In this document: positions 1 to 10,789 of the stretch, in pieces | Layout of the letters: each line of letters starts with the position of its first letter | How positions within the stretch are numbered: position 1 is the first letter of the stretch | Assembly: GCA_013368375.1 (NCBI GenBank) | Contig: JAACJP010000016.1 | Span: 558,001-622,000, forward strand | DNA length: 64,000 bases | Origin: Tricholomella constricta | Lineage: Eukaryota > Basidiomycota > Agaricomycetes > Agaricales > Lyophyllaceae | Direction of reading: 5' to 3' | Made by a program: the position numbers and the translations under genes | The notes under the pieces: generated by a model | The model's input: the letters and a program-made list of their open reading frames with translations, nothing else | Database searches by the model: none | What the model was told of the DNA's origin: nothing

Positions 1-613
1 GATGGTGAATAGAATTTAGCTAAGTTCTTTGTGAACATATCAGCAGGATTCTTGCTTCCTTCGATGAAGTAGACTTGTACATGTCCCTCTTCAATGCATT
101 CACAAACAAAATGGTAGCAAATATCAATGTGCTTTGTGCATCGTTCTTGGATAGAGTTAGATCCAATAAAGATCAATCTTTGATTGTTGGCATATATAGG
201 AATTGTGCCAATGTCATATCCAAATTTAAACATCACATTCTTAATCCACATGATTTGTCGACTAGTGTCAGACATATCCATATATTTGGCTTCAGTGGAT
301 GACAGTGCTACAGTCTTTTGGTGTTGTGAGACCCAAGCAACTGTTGCAGCAGCTGATGTCATGAAGCATCCTGTTTGGGATTTTCATTTGATAGGGTCAG
401 CAGTGCAATCAGAATCTGGGTATGCCAAGAGTCCTTCTCTATTTTCTCCATTATCACTGAGAGCATAATTGGGAGTTCTGACAAGATAGCGGCAGATATA
501 CAGCACTTTGCCACGGTGCTCTTGTGAAGAGTTTGCAGCAAACTGTGACAGTTTAATGACTGCATAAGCGATGTCAGGATGAGTCCTGATTATCAGATAC
601 ATCAGGGATCCTA
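1..613 (-). pseudogene. Ty1/copia retrotransposon remnant (RNase H C-terminus)
   Basis: Reverse-strand translation gives the end of a copia Pol polyprotein: GSLMYLIIRTHPDIAYAV (the end of RT and start of RNase H), then ALSSTEAKYM of RNase H and finally GSKNPADMFTKNLAKF near the window edge. These blocks are diagnostic for Ty1/copia. The frame is broken by a TGA at 384-386 where copia proteins usually have Trp, so the copy cannot be translated through. The element continues off the left edge of the window and its upstream half is cut off at about 613, where the inverted-repeat element begins. No LTR is visible in the window. The family assignment is secure; the copy is dead. Confidence 0.85.
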
Positions 614-1108
614 CATCAGCAAAATGGTGTCGTCTTTTCTGACAGCTTTACTGGCTTCTAAAAGTGCTTCAAGTCGCAAAAGTAAAGAAAGACCAAAAGA
701 TGTCGTGACTTTTGGAAGCCATGTCCGTTTGCTGAAATAAGACAGAATTTACCTGGAAGTCTGCTCTTACAAGACACGTTCTCTTTGACAGACACTGTTA
801 GTTTCTGAAAGTGGGATTGTCTTTTCTAAGATGTGATCAAAGCTCAATACTAGATGGTTTCAAGCAGCAATACAATTTTGAAAGTGGCAAAGAGATTTGG
901 AGCAGATGCATTTGAATTGCAGGCAATTACAATACACGGCACTGCTGTATTACATGCAAGCTACGAGTACTATGAAGAGTGCCACTGAAGAGCAATTCAA
1001 TGTGTAGGTGCATTCCACATCGCTCACCACCGGCAGCCTGGCCGGTCATGGTCAACGGTCACTGTTCATTCGTCACATTCACCTTGGCCCACCGCCGCCG
1101 CCGCTGCC
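614..1108 (+). repeat. Left arm of long inverted repeat
   Basis: This arm matches the reverse complement of 1942-2434 with only scattered substitutions (for example caaaatggtgtcgtc against caaaatggcgtcgtc). The match ends inside a GCC/GGC trinucleotide run at about 1108. Confidence 0.85.
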
Positions 1109-1365
1109 GCCTTCATTTTTGCTGAGTCGTATCGGGGATTGAGAAGTTCGTCGTTGTCTGACTCATCATGGTCGCTGTGCACTGGGGCAGCTGTGGCTGT
1201 AACCTGGACAAGCTGGGCCCTCTCTCGCATGCTAATGGCGGTCTTCTTGATATCGTCCCATTGAACCTCCTTCAGGCTTTGGATGCGCTTCAGAAATACA
1301 GTCGCGCGCTGAACAATCTTAAACTTCCCATAGAGTAGCTTCTTACGCCCCTTTCGTAGCCATTA
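1067..1365 (-). pseudogene. Reverse-strand coding remnant inside the inverted-repeat element
   Basis: A reverse-strand frame reads RKGRKKLLYGKFKIVQRA, then an acidic stretch (HSDHDESDNDELLNP), an Ala run from a GCG repeat, and a stop at 1067-1069. The composition (basic block, then acidic block) looks like real protein. It has no start codon in frame and is preceded by a stop, so it would be a 3' exon or a decayed piece. A plausible intron (gtatgt...gatag) lies just upstream. Its C-terminus runs into the left repeat arm. I do not recognise the family. Confidence 0.3.
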
Positions 1366-1681
1366 CTCCCACACCGACACCACTACTTAGATTCCTATCA
1401 GTCAGCTGGACAATTGTTACTCATCAGTAGTCAGCGCCTTTACATACCGCCTTGGTCACTGGCTCGGCGATGTAGTATATAAGCCTGGGTTGGAGATAGA
1501 ATATCTCCAACCTGAACAATAACAGTATCTTCAGGTTTATACATTGATCGGCTCTTAGCTTGCTCTCTCGTCGCCCTCCTCACATTTTGCACTGTTCATT
1601 GCTCACTTGATCGCATTCAGGACCCTCTTGGCTCGTGCCGGCTTGCAGCTCCTCACTCGCCTTTGCCCATCCGGACGTCCT

Positions 1682-1891
1682 CTAACAGAGATGCCACGCT
1701 TGATCTACAAATTTGAGATCAGCAGGGCACGTTGAAAAACACAAAGTATGTACCAAGGCTCTGACAATTAGAAAGAGGGACTGCGGCGTCGTCACATCAA
1801 CTGTTGGTGGGTAGGAGTTGAAAAAGCAGATGTTCCAGAGTTCTACAATTTGCTCGTTATCGGACATCCCATCCCAAGGCACCGGAAACAT
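1682..1891 (-). pseudogene. Short reverse-strand frame inside the inverted-repeat element
   Basis: A 69-codon reverse-strand frame contains MSDNEQIVELWNICFF followed by a hydrophobic, Cys-containing stretch. It lies between the two repeat arms and could be an upstream exon of the remnant at 1067-1365. No conserved domain is recognised and coding status is doubtful. Confidence 0.2.
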
Positions 1892-1941
1892 CGCAGGCCA
1901 TTGGGATGACTAGCTTGGTGAATGTGTCAATGGTTTCATGA

Positions 1942-2434
1942 GGCGGCGGCGGCGGCGGGCCAAGGTGAATGTGACGATTGAACAGTGACCGTTGACCATG
2001 ACCGGCCAGGCTGCCGGTGGTGAGCGATGTGGAATGCACCTACACGTTGAATTGCTCTTCAGTGGCACTCTTCATAGTACTCGTAGCTTGCATGTAATAC
2101 AGCAGTGCCGTGTATTGTAATTGCCTGCAATTCAAATGCATCTGCTCCAAATCTCTTTGCCACTTTCAAAATTGTATTGCTGCTTGAAACCATCTAATAT
2201 TGAGCTTTGATCACATCTTAGAAAAGACAATCCCACTTTCAGAAACTAACAGTGTCTGTCAAAGAGAACGTGTCTTGTAAGAGCAGACTTCCAGGTAAAT
2301 TCTGTCTTATTTCAGCAAACGGACATGGCTTCCAAAAGTCACGACATCTTTTGGTCTTTATTTACTTTCGCGACTTGAAGCACTTTTAGAAGCCAGTAAA
2401 GCTATCAGAAAAGACGACGCCATTTTGCTGATGT
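1942..2434 (-). repeat. Right arm of long inverted repeat
   Basis: Reverse complement of 614-1108. Its outer end (2434) lies only 38 bases from the target duplication of the neighbouring KDZ element, so two mobile elements are nearly abutting here. Confidence 0.85.
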
Positions 2435-2472
2435 CATGCGGTATCGGGATTGTCAGTGTCGGCTTTGCCACC

Positions 2473-2480
2473 GTCTCGGC
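2473..2480 (+). repeat. Target site duplication, left copy (KDZ element)
   Basis: GTCTCGGC occurs here and at 7418-7425 in the same orientation, directly outside inverted ends that start GGGACCACC and GGGATAACC. An 8-bp duplication is the length known for Zisupton/KDZ transposons. Confidence 0.8.
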
Positions 2481-2575
2481 GGGACCACCTTCGTTAAAAT
2501 AACAAGGATTGAATATACCTCGTTATGCAAGGAATGACAATGCTGCGTATGGCAAGGAATGATCGAATCCCGTGA
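2481..2575 (+). repeat. KDZ left terminal inverted repeat
   Basis: Imperfect match to the reverse complement of about 7330-7417. The conserved core is AAATAACAAGGAWTGAATAT, followed by two copies of a GCAAGGAATGA subterminal motif, which would be plausible transposase binding sites. Confidence 0.75.
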
Positions 2576-2771
2576 TTTTCGTCTTTGTTCGGCTCCCCCC
2601 CCACAGCTCTTTTAAATACAACCACAGTCTGACCACTGGTCCCGCTGGCAAACCCTCGCTATGGCTTCTTTGTGACCTATCGCTTCACCGCCGTCATTGA
2701 CTGTGCTACTCTCTTTTCTACCAGACAAGCCGCTCTTTTCTCGGTCCATTCAAGTTTGAAGGCTCTTCATC

Positions 2772-4441
2772 ATGGGTAAGCATCTGCAGCCGTTTTTTCC
2801 TTATGATTCTGCATAGGCAAGAGGCGGCTTTGCCGTCAGGGATGCTTCGACCACCAGGGAAATCCAGCGCCTTTCAGAGGAGTTAATTGTAGACATGGGA
2901 AGAAGGTGTGTTCACTGCGTTGTATGTCACTCCGTCCCGAAGCTGAATATCCTAGGCTCTCACGGGCGATGCTCCGGCTGCATCCTCTGTTGAGGGTCCC
3001 ATGTTCATTCCGGATGCCTCCGGAAGTGGCATCAACAGCTTGCCATGTTTCACCATTGGTGCGGCCCACTCGACCCCTTCACCTCGTCCTCCGTTGCCCA
3101 ACATCAACATTGTGCAAGTGCCTCAGGCGCCGTCAGTCACATCGGTTCATGTCGCAGACCCAATTCTGCCACCGATTTCTCCGCGTCTTCTGTTAGACAA
3201 CAATCCTGGCCTCTATGACTGGTCAGGTAATTGGAACACGACGATGAACATCGACAACCCTTTGCTCAACGAGGCTGCTCCATCCTCTTATGGTTCTACC
3301 CCAGGGATGGAACTGTTCAGTATATCTGACCATGATTTCTCGCCATCATCGCCTTCGGTACCTTCTCTCACACCGGATTCTTCAGATACCGAATGGGGAG
3401 CCCATCCTTTACAAGGACTCGATGAAGCTGTATTGGATTCACTTCTGTCAAGCCTCCAAATGGAAATTACCGCAAACGAGGTGTGTAACAATTTTTCTTA
3501 AGCCAGAAGTCGAGCCTCACGGCCTTTCGCAGTGTTTGTTGTCAGTTTCTCAAGGTTCTGCTTCCTCTCTTGAACTCGGTGCTCCGTCTCTACCCATTGT
3601 TTGTGTGTAACTATAGGTTATGTACAGATGTACGCCTCTCTGATCTGTAGTAGATGGTGAGCACCCGGTATTACCTGCCGAGCAGGACACCTTAAGTGTA
3701 GGGGGTGTTTCGGCGCCACAACCATTGCACTCCGCGGTTGACAGGCGTACCAGCAACACCACTAAGAAAAGGAAAAAGCCATCAGAGGATGAGGATATCG
3801 ACGATGGTGAGGGTAAGTGAACTGAAATGTGTCCTTGGGCGTATTCATTGAAGACGTGTTTCATACCAGACAATGACGAACCCATGAGGGGCTACATTGA
3901 AGATGATACAGCGCGGTCGAAGTGTCATTCTGAGCGATGCAAGCAGATATTGAGTGCGGTGTGTTTCTGTCTTTAATGTAAGGTTTCAAAGCTCATTTCT
4001 CGTGGTTAGATCAGGAAGCTAGAAGAAAGATGCCGACCATACATCTTTTTTTATGTGTCAAGGTAAGATTATTCTTGTCATCTTGGATGAGGTTATTTAT
4101 GTTTTTATAGACCAGAATCAATTCTCGTCAAGAACGGCAAAGCATTATCATATGTTTCACAAGCCATGGAAGAGGCACTACCTGATCATCAGACCTTCGT
4201 AAAGGATTTGCACGGGATTGCACACAATCATGCAAATGACCGAGTTGTCAATCAGGCAAGTGCTGCGGCACTGAACAGACAGGTGCATTTGGCACGTGAG
4301 GATCGTCGGAGGGTGGAACATGAAATGGCTGTCCTCCAACAGCAGGTTGAAGAGGAGAGGGCCCTTCGGTCTGCTGCCGAGTCTCAGCTGAGCCTTCTCA
4401 GGCAAACCAGTACCCGCTCTATAGGAGCAACTGCAGGATAA
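2772..4441 (+). CDS. KDZ-element accessory protein, Cys-rich start and coiled-coil end
   Basis: Function unknown. Splicing by GT-AG rules gives exon 1 ATGG (2772-2775), exon 2 2817-2905, exon 3 2956-3480 and then at least four more short exons up to the stop at 4439-4441. The start reads MGKRRLCRQGCFDHQGN with a following C and H, a possible small zinc knuckle (C-x3-C). The middle is Ser/Pro-rich and disordered. A basic block (KKRKKPSEDED) looks like a nuclear localisation signal. The last 90 residues are heptad-rich (REDRRRVEHEMAVLQQQVEE), a likely coiled coil. It lies inside the KDZ element and converges on the transposase gene with about 100 bp between stops, so it is probably element cargo or a transposition cofactor. 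Exon joins near 3530-3660 are uncertain. Confidence 0.6.
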
Positions 4442-4539
4442 TTACTAATGGACTCTACCAGATGCTAGATCACAGTACTCGCACATTCAATAATTGTACT
4501 GTACATAACAAGTTAACAACACTACTACTCTACAATCTA

Positions 4540-6816
4540 CTAAACCTTTTTCATGCGGTTAATAATACCCCGGTTCCACACATCCAAAAAAGCCTTTGTG
4601 AAGAGCACGGCGTGGTCAGACACCATAAAGCTAACGCTTTTTCGAATTCGTTTCATCCCTTTGTTCCCGCACTCTACGGCACTCGTATTGATGGCCCGGA
4701 TACGATCATCAAATTCCATGGAATTACTGGAAAAGCAGGCTTGTTTATCACACCGTGTGTGGTCATGAGCATGCATTTCATCGATGAGAAATTTTGTGTT
4801 GCGAAAGTACGCGGCCTCATGGACGAGGCAGTATGGTGCCAGTTGACATGCAAAATCATAGACAATGATTTCTGGCGCGGTTGGAAAACGAGTATAAATT
4901 GCAGAAAAGACATCGTTTCGGCCTTCTGCGACTGGAATGGTGTGGAAGCCAAGACAGGTAGAATGGGTGCACCACAGAACAAGAATCCCTCCAATAAGGC
5001 GATTTTTTGCATAGGTTTTGTAAAATTTGTTGCAATCACCCATTTCATCGGCCTCACGATCAAGTACAGAAGAGTCGTTTCGCAATTTTGGATAAGCTCG
5101 CCGGTAACGAATGGCAGGAAAACCGTAATATGTTCCCGTGAGTTCCCATTGCTCAGGTGGTATGGTCTCGGGAGGTGCTGGTTCATGTTGAGCTAACCGC
5201 AAATAGACTTCAGATGCGCGTCTAGAAAGCCATGCTGCAATACCACGAAGTTCTTGTGGAATAGGTGACTGTTCATTGCAATGGCTGTTTATGACGCGGC
5301 CAAATGCTGGAACAAGACACTGAAGCCATGCGGGAATATCAGCGGAGGGATTTTCGGCCATGTTTCGAAGTGGCGCAATTGCGGCATACGGAATGAGTTG
5401 CAAAACAATGTCAGGTGCAACAATCTGCTGTATGAAACCTCGGTAGGATTTGTGATGTTTGGAAGCCACACCAAGGCGGAAATAAAGGTTGATCAGGGCA
5501 AAGAGTTCCGGATATGCAGATTCCAGCTGTTGTGTGTTTGGGAAAGGACAGATGGCATGTGATGTCGAGATCTCCAGTAGCTTATGGACCAATGAACGGA
5601 TCTCAGCTTGTATGACAGCAGGAAGTCCTCTAGCCTTGTAGGAGGAGATCGACTCGATAGAAGGACTCATCTTATCAGTGAGAGTTGGGGGCCGCACACA
5701 GCGGGTGAGCTTTGAACTATTGATACCAAGGCTGATACCATCGGCAATGACTATTTTTGGTGACGGCCCACACGTTGGACACCTCATTCCACTTTCAAGC
5801 TCTTGAAGGCGGATGAACGCGAACCAGACTCGGACAAAGGTGTCATCGGAACAGAATTTGACGTCCATGCCGTGCTCCATGTAGGCACGCGAGACAGTTA
5901 AACAAAAAGCAGAGAAGGGGTTTCCGAGGCCGTAAACATATTCGTGAATCCGTTCAGAAGATCGTGTGTGAAGAGCATAGTGTTGTTCCAATTGAAGACA
6001 CCATGACAGCTGAGATCTGGGCCAACATACCGCCGACTGTGGCGGCATGTAGGGCAGGCGATAACCTCAACAGAGACTTTGTAACGGTTGGTGAGGGAAA
6101 AGAGTATTGCTTGTTGTACCTCAACACACGAGCCGACTGCATACGGAAATGCTTCAGCCTGTAACGCTGAAAGAGCTGCCGCAGCAGATGTACCACAAAA
6201 ACACTGCCCAGTGTTATCCAAAGCGAAGTGATGGCCTTGAAATGTTGGCTTTGGGGCATTAAACGACTGCTCAGAGCTCAGAGAACACCAACGAGGCGGA
6301 GGGATGGGTAAGTGCGACACACAACCACGTGAGCCCAACCCGTCATCGCGTCCACCGGCCTGTATAAGCAACATGTTCTCTTGATCATCTTGGTCTTCTT
6401 GTCCCGTGCCGCTCGAATTCTCTTGAAGGCCCTCAGAGATCAGACCAGCTTCAATCGCAAATGCCAGAGCATGAGGGCGGTGTTTGCATGCGTCCGAGAA
6501 GCGACATGACTGACAATACCAGCGCCCAGATCGCTGAAAGGTAACTATAGTCCTCTTCGAGGACTCATACCGGCTTCCAGAGGATGATGAAGAGCACGAG
6601 AAGATGTGAAGGTCTTGGAAGGGGGTAGATTGAAGAAAGACGGCAGGTGGTGTCGGGGCAGGTGCAAGGTGGGGCAACTTGCTGTAATCATTTGCCGAAT
6701 GAAAAAGAATACGTTGGTGAGGGTCGAGTATCCTTGAAGGATCCAGCTTCGGGGCATGGACGCGGATACAGCAGAGTTGCGGCTGACGAAGGAGGCCAAG
6801 GAGGTCAGAGAGATGG
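4540..6816 (-). CDS. KDZ transposase with CxC5/CxC6-type cysteine clusters (frameshifted)
   Basis: The N-terminal part has a zinc-cluster block WYCQSCRFSDACKHRP, then IACPTCRHSRRYVG and MRCPTCGPSPKIVIADGIS. This order matches the cysteine-cluster (CxC) domains that accompany KDZ transposases in Agaricomycetes. The C-terminal half has the transposase core: LIGGILVLWC, IIVYDFACQLAPY, FLIDEMHAHDHTRCDKQA and ECGNKGMKRIRKS, consistent with a RNase H-like DDE fold. Two reading frames must be joined at the G run 5917-5920 (SETP in one frame, FSAF in the next), so one base is missing there: either a real inactivating mutation or a homopolymer error. A 50-nt intron (6817-6866) probably precedes the first listed exon; the true start codon beyond it is not resolved. 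Confidence 0.8.
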
Positions 6817-7410
6817 CTGGCAATGGGTCAGTTATGTTATATAAACAAACACGATCGATCACTTACATTGATGTTCCTCGTATAACATGGAATGAATGGT
6901 CGCTTATTGATTCTTTGCATAACGCAGAATAGTTCTTTCCGCGCTTAACACAGAATGAACTTGTTCGCGTGACGCAAGTCCAAATCTTCGATAGTTCATC
7001 AGCTCCCACCTCATGTAGAACCAGTTGATCACATACCTAATACATAGTAGTCCCAACTGAAGGGCGAGGCGAGGCTTCAGAGCCAGACTTGGAGTTGGAG
7101 AGGGTTTGGAGGGACTGAGCGACGAACGTGCACAATCGGAAAATGTCGTGCGGAGTCTGAAAATCCAATGAGGCGCCGGCCCCCAGTGGGCGGGCTCAGC
7201 CAGCGTGGCCAGGACGGGTGAGCAATGGAGAGGGTGATGTCTCTATCCTGAGGGAGGATGAGCCACCGAAAAATCTGGGCAGGATGAGGTTTTAAAGCAC
7301 CGAGTTTTCGCTTTCCGCGATACACGTGCCATATTTCATTCCTTGCGTCGCAAGGATGGTTCATTCTTTGCATCACAAGGTATATTCATTCCTTGTTATT
7401 TCATCAGCGG

Positions 7411-10040
7411 TTATCCCGTCTCGGCTGACGAATGGTCCTCACCGCCACGGTCAAGTCGAGGCTGAGGCCAAGCTTTGCCCGTAGACCGCCCAAGGAGCAT
7501 TGTCCGTTTTACTGCATACGACGGAACCACGAGATCTGGACGCGCTGCGGCCGGGCGTTCCGCAATACGGAGCCTCTGAGTCTGGAGTTGTTGTCTACGT
7601 CGCTGAGGCGACTCACCTCCAGGCGCCCGCCGCAATGGAGATTTAGTAAGACAGGTGCGTGCAGGACTGTTGGGCTTGGGAGAGGGGAATTTGCAGCGTT
7701 TGTGCAAAGGGGTGCTTGAAGTTGGGGAGCCGTGTGAGATCAGTTTCTTCCCTGATGCGTTCGTGCCGCCGCGAAGATCGGGGGGAGGACTGAGATTCTG
7801 GCCTTCCGTCAGCGCGCGAATGCTGTTAGATGGTTGATCAAAGGTCGCTATGGATTTTTCTTTGGAGGCGGAACCATGAATGTACGAGATGAATGGCGAA
7901 TCAGTCTGTCTCGTCAGATTATTAACGTCAACGAGAGGGCAACAGGATAATGCCAAGGTAGGAGGTGAAGAAAATGGGAGTCGGCTGGTAGATGCGATTG
8001 GAGTATGGGGACCATCACGAAACTCGACACGGGATGCAGACGGGTGAACTGTTGTCAGTATTTGTAACTCTGCGAGTCGGCTTCCGGAGGCCATAGCTGT
8101 CGAACGCGGCGCGATATTACTTTTCTTGGAGGTCGAACGACGATAGGGGCGTCCTCTCAGAATCTCCGCGGCACCAACTGGTGACGACGATAGGCAGATA
8201 GGCGAAGCAAGACTGTCGCCTTTTGTTTCATGAGCAGGACGTTTCGATGGTCGAGATGTGGGCGTGAGAGGGGGAGACTTGTCTAGTGTCATTCGCCTTT
8301 TACCTGGAGTATTGTAGCGCAGTACGGTCGCAATTCCTTGTCGTTTCAGCCGTACAGGGGACGATGCCGGCGTCAATCGTGTCATCCATGGTACAGAAGG
8401 TCCAGCTTTATGACCCGACGTTGAGGTAGGTGGCTTCTCTGCCTCCGCATCCATTTGTTCCAGTATCCCTCGCTCATCTTCGCCATTCTGCGATGGCGCT
8501 GGTGAGGAGACCCACCACTCATACTGCTTGCTCCCTTCTATTCCGGCGAGTCCGGCGAACAGTCGATGTGCGGTTTTCCCCTGCTCATCGTCGCTCCACC
8601 CATTGTCCGTCTCGTCTTCGCTATCAACAACCCTTTCTTTCCCCTTCTTGGTAGGAGGCGAAGGGGCTCCTTTCTCCGCGGCACCAGAAGGTGCTAGCCG
8701 GATAGAATGCTGCGGAAGACCGAATACGCGTGCCATCGTATCGGTCTCAGCAGGATCCAGGTAATGGCTCAGAATCTCAAGTTTCTTCTTCAGGTGCGGG
8801 TTCTCCGCCCAGCGTTCGGCGGCATCAGCTGCACCTTCACCAACCAAGTTCCTAAGGGTAACGTCCTCTCCTGCCAAGTCCTCGTCGACAAAATTGTCTA
8901 TATCAAGTTGGGGACCAGGTAGAATAACTCCTCTGGTCCCAAGGTCAGGATTGAGACAGTCGGCGAACATGCGATCAATGGCAGCCCAGTCAAACCCGTG
9001 CAGGCGAGGATCAAGGGTATTAGGAATTACTCGATGAGGCTGAAAGAGAGCGACGAAATCGCGTAGCTCGTTCAGTGGAGAGTGTCGAGAGAGAGGGACA
9101 AGCTAGAGAACACGGAGTGTCAATAACTTCCCGCTGAATAAATAGAGAAGTCGTTACTAAGTTGTGGATTTCCTCTCCCCTGGACAGTCTAGCCTGTGTA
9201 TCCTTGACATACAGGTCCCAACTCTGACTACCCATGTTGACCGGATTGATGTACACTACCCGCTTTCCCAAGTGGCTTATGGAATTATACTGCGACTGAC
9301 CTGGCTCGTCATCGACAGCGACATATTCGCATCGGTGGAACCGTTCGCACGCGTGAAATCGGGTAGAAGATGGGTCCTGGGTTATGATGGATCGAAGGAA
9401 CGGGTCAGAGGTGTGTTGATACACGGAATATTTGTATCTATCGACATGGATCTAGGACGTCTGCTAAGTTGACTGATTCCAGACAAAAGCGGGAACGACG
9501 CACCGGGCAGCTGAATTCGCGATATATCGCCTTCAGGACGTCTTCATAGCCCCAAGTCCAAGAATTGATAAAGAAATAGACTGCATCTGCGAACATTCTC
9601 ATTAGGATCACAAGGCCGGATGTCGCTTTCTCCTGGAAGTGAGTAATGTGAAGATTATGAAAGATATTCGACATGTAAGGGACTTGTGGCCTGATTACCT
9701 TTGTTGGGACAGATAAAGTTGAAAGGACATTAGCTGTATCTAGGTAGATAGCTTCCAAAGTCTTGACAATGTTGCAATTGCTTGTCCTCGATCCATCGGA
9801 GGTCCGAGGAGCAAGATATGGTTGTAAAATGGGGTTCCGCGTCAAAGATTCAAGAAACCAAGGTTCTGCTCTAAAATCGCCTGTGTGGAGAACCGCGCCT
9901 TGAGAGCCTTCGATCAGAAACCTGAGATGGAAAATCAGATACAGACTCCAATCCATGGTCGTAATTGCGTACATGACTGCCCCTGGACAGTGATTGGCAT
10001 CGAGCAGAGTTATGGTGACACATTCTCCTTGTTCAGTCAA
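7411..10040 (-). CDS. SNM1/Artemis-like metallo-beta-lactamase nuclease, truncated at both ends
   Basis: DNA-repair nuclease of the SNM1/Pso2/Artemis type. After splicing (for example an intron from gtacgcaatt to catctcag near 9922-9973) it reads LLDANHCPGAVMFLIEG, VLHTGDFRAEPWFLESL and YLDTANVLS, which carry metal-binding motifs of the metallo-beta-lactamase/beta-CASP fold. Downstream are LVPLSRHSPLNELRDFVA and RVIPNTLDPRLHGFDWA, typical of fungal Artemis-like proteins, then a long disordered Ser/Pro-rich tail. The first metal motif (HxHxDH) expected upstream is not found in 10040-10480, so the 5' end is missing or rearranged. The stop codon (TAA, 7411-7413) lies in the KDZ end: the transposon interrupts the C-terminus. 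In the uninterrupted order the frame would continue for at least 15 codons into 2435-2472. Confidence 0.75.
7418..7425 (+). repeat. Target site duplication, right copy (KDZ element)
   Basis: GTCTCGGC, identical to 2473-2480. It lies inside the last codons of the interrupted nuclease gene. Confidence 0.8.
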
Positions 10041-10700
10041 CGAATGGCGTGAGGGCAGGAAACACGTTAGTCAAAAGCCACTGAGACAGGAAACGCTCAT
10101 CATCTATAAGCAAGTTCGGCGATCCATCACAGTTCCATCACTTAAGATGCACAGTTCCAGAGTATCCCGAGGGCCTTACTCATCGCCTCCCCCTCGATCA
10201 TCTCTACCTCGCCGCGGCCCCGCTGATCAGTGCATACGCCTTGCGGCATGTCTGTCAAAGTTAGAGAATTGGCTTTGGAGAAACCGGAAAGCGACCCTGG
10301 GAGGGCGGCGAAGAAGCTGATCAAGTACCTAAATTGACTGGCGAGGAGATCGCGATTTTGGATCGTTTATTTATGACGTAGTTGACATAACATTCGTTCG
10401 CTGGACTCACTGAAAAAAAGATTCTAGAGCATAGCACAGATGGCCAGCATCTGCAAACAATGCGGTGCTGGTGCATGTTTCCTCGGCGTCGGAAAGTTGC
10501 CGTGTGTTTCGTTGCTGCGCGAGGAAGCGAGCGGGTTTAGATGAAGCGGAACCCTTTCACGTAAGAAAAAACTTCTCTACAAGGACCGATTTGGACCCTG
10601 CTTTGAACCCGCTACCAAGGCAAGGACGTAAAACTGCTAGCCCTCGATGATGAGGCGAACAGGTCGTCCATCTGGAGTTGGAGACGAAACAACATCGAAC
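10041..10700. other. Interval without a supported gene
   Basis: The region upstream of the nuclease gene. I looked for its missing N-terminal exons on the reverse strand and found no HxHxDH-like motif. The short frames here have no recognisable content. Confidence 0.5.
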
Positions 10701-10712
10701 AACAAGCGAAGG

Positions 10713-10720
10713 TATAAAAG
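10713..10720 (+). promoter_or_regulatory. TATA box of the hydrophobin gene
   Basis: TATAAAAG lies 70-77 bases before the hydrophobin start codon, a normal distance for a strongly expressed basidiomycete gene. Confidence 0.6.
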
Positions 10721-10789
10721 GTCAGCGAAGAAACGACTGAAAATCAGTTCAACGACACTCACCGTTCTACTAAACCTCCCAGCTTTATA

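Larger units (their letters stand above)
614..2434. mobile_element. Long-inverted-repeat (foldback-like) element
   Basis: Positions 614-1108 and 1942-2434 are near-perfect reverse complements of about 490 bases, starting ACATCAGCAAAATGG on both outer ends. They enclose about 830 bp of single-copy DNA. The structure fits a DNA transposon or foldback element with long terminal inverted repeats. I found no convincing target site duplication: the left flank is copia sequence and the right flank is nuclease-gene sequence. The inner part carries only short reverse-strand frames and no transposase motif I recognise, so it would be non-autonomous or of an unknown family. A non-transposon inverted duplication is an alternative. 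Confidence 0.65.
2481..7417. mobile_element. KDZ (Kyakuja-Dileera-Zisupton) DNA transposon
   Basis: A 4,937-bp element is bounded by imperfect terminal inverted repeats. The left end reads GGGACCACC and then AAAATAACAAGGATTGAATA; the right end, reversed, reads GGGATAACC and then AAATAACAAGGAATGAATA. Both ends carry subterminal repeats of the type GCAAGGAATGA. It is flanked by an 8-bp direct repeat, GTCTCGGC. Inside are two convergent genes: a plus-strand accessory protein (2772-4441) and a minus-strand protein with CxC cysteine clusters and KDZ transposase motifs (4540-6816). Both start near an end and point inward, so the terminal repeats probably carry the promoters. The boundaries are read directly from sequence; the family comes from the transposase. 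Confidence 0.85.

Noticed and set aside
2906..3196. Plus-strand frame in the KDZ accessory gene
   Set aside because: Wrong frame relative to the spliced exon that gives a continuous protein.
4462..5196. Long plus-strand frame of 244 codons
   Set aside because: It is the antisense shadow of the KDZ transposase exon, whose reverse-strand motifs are clear.
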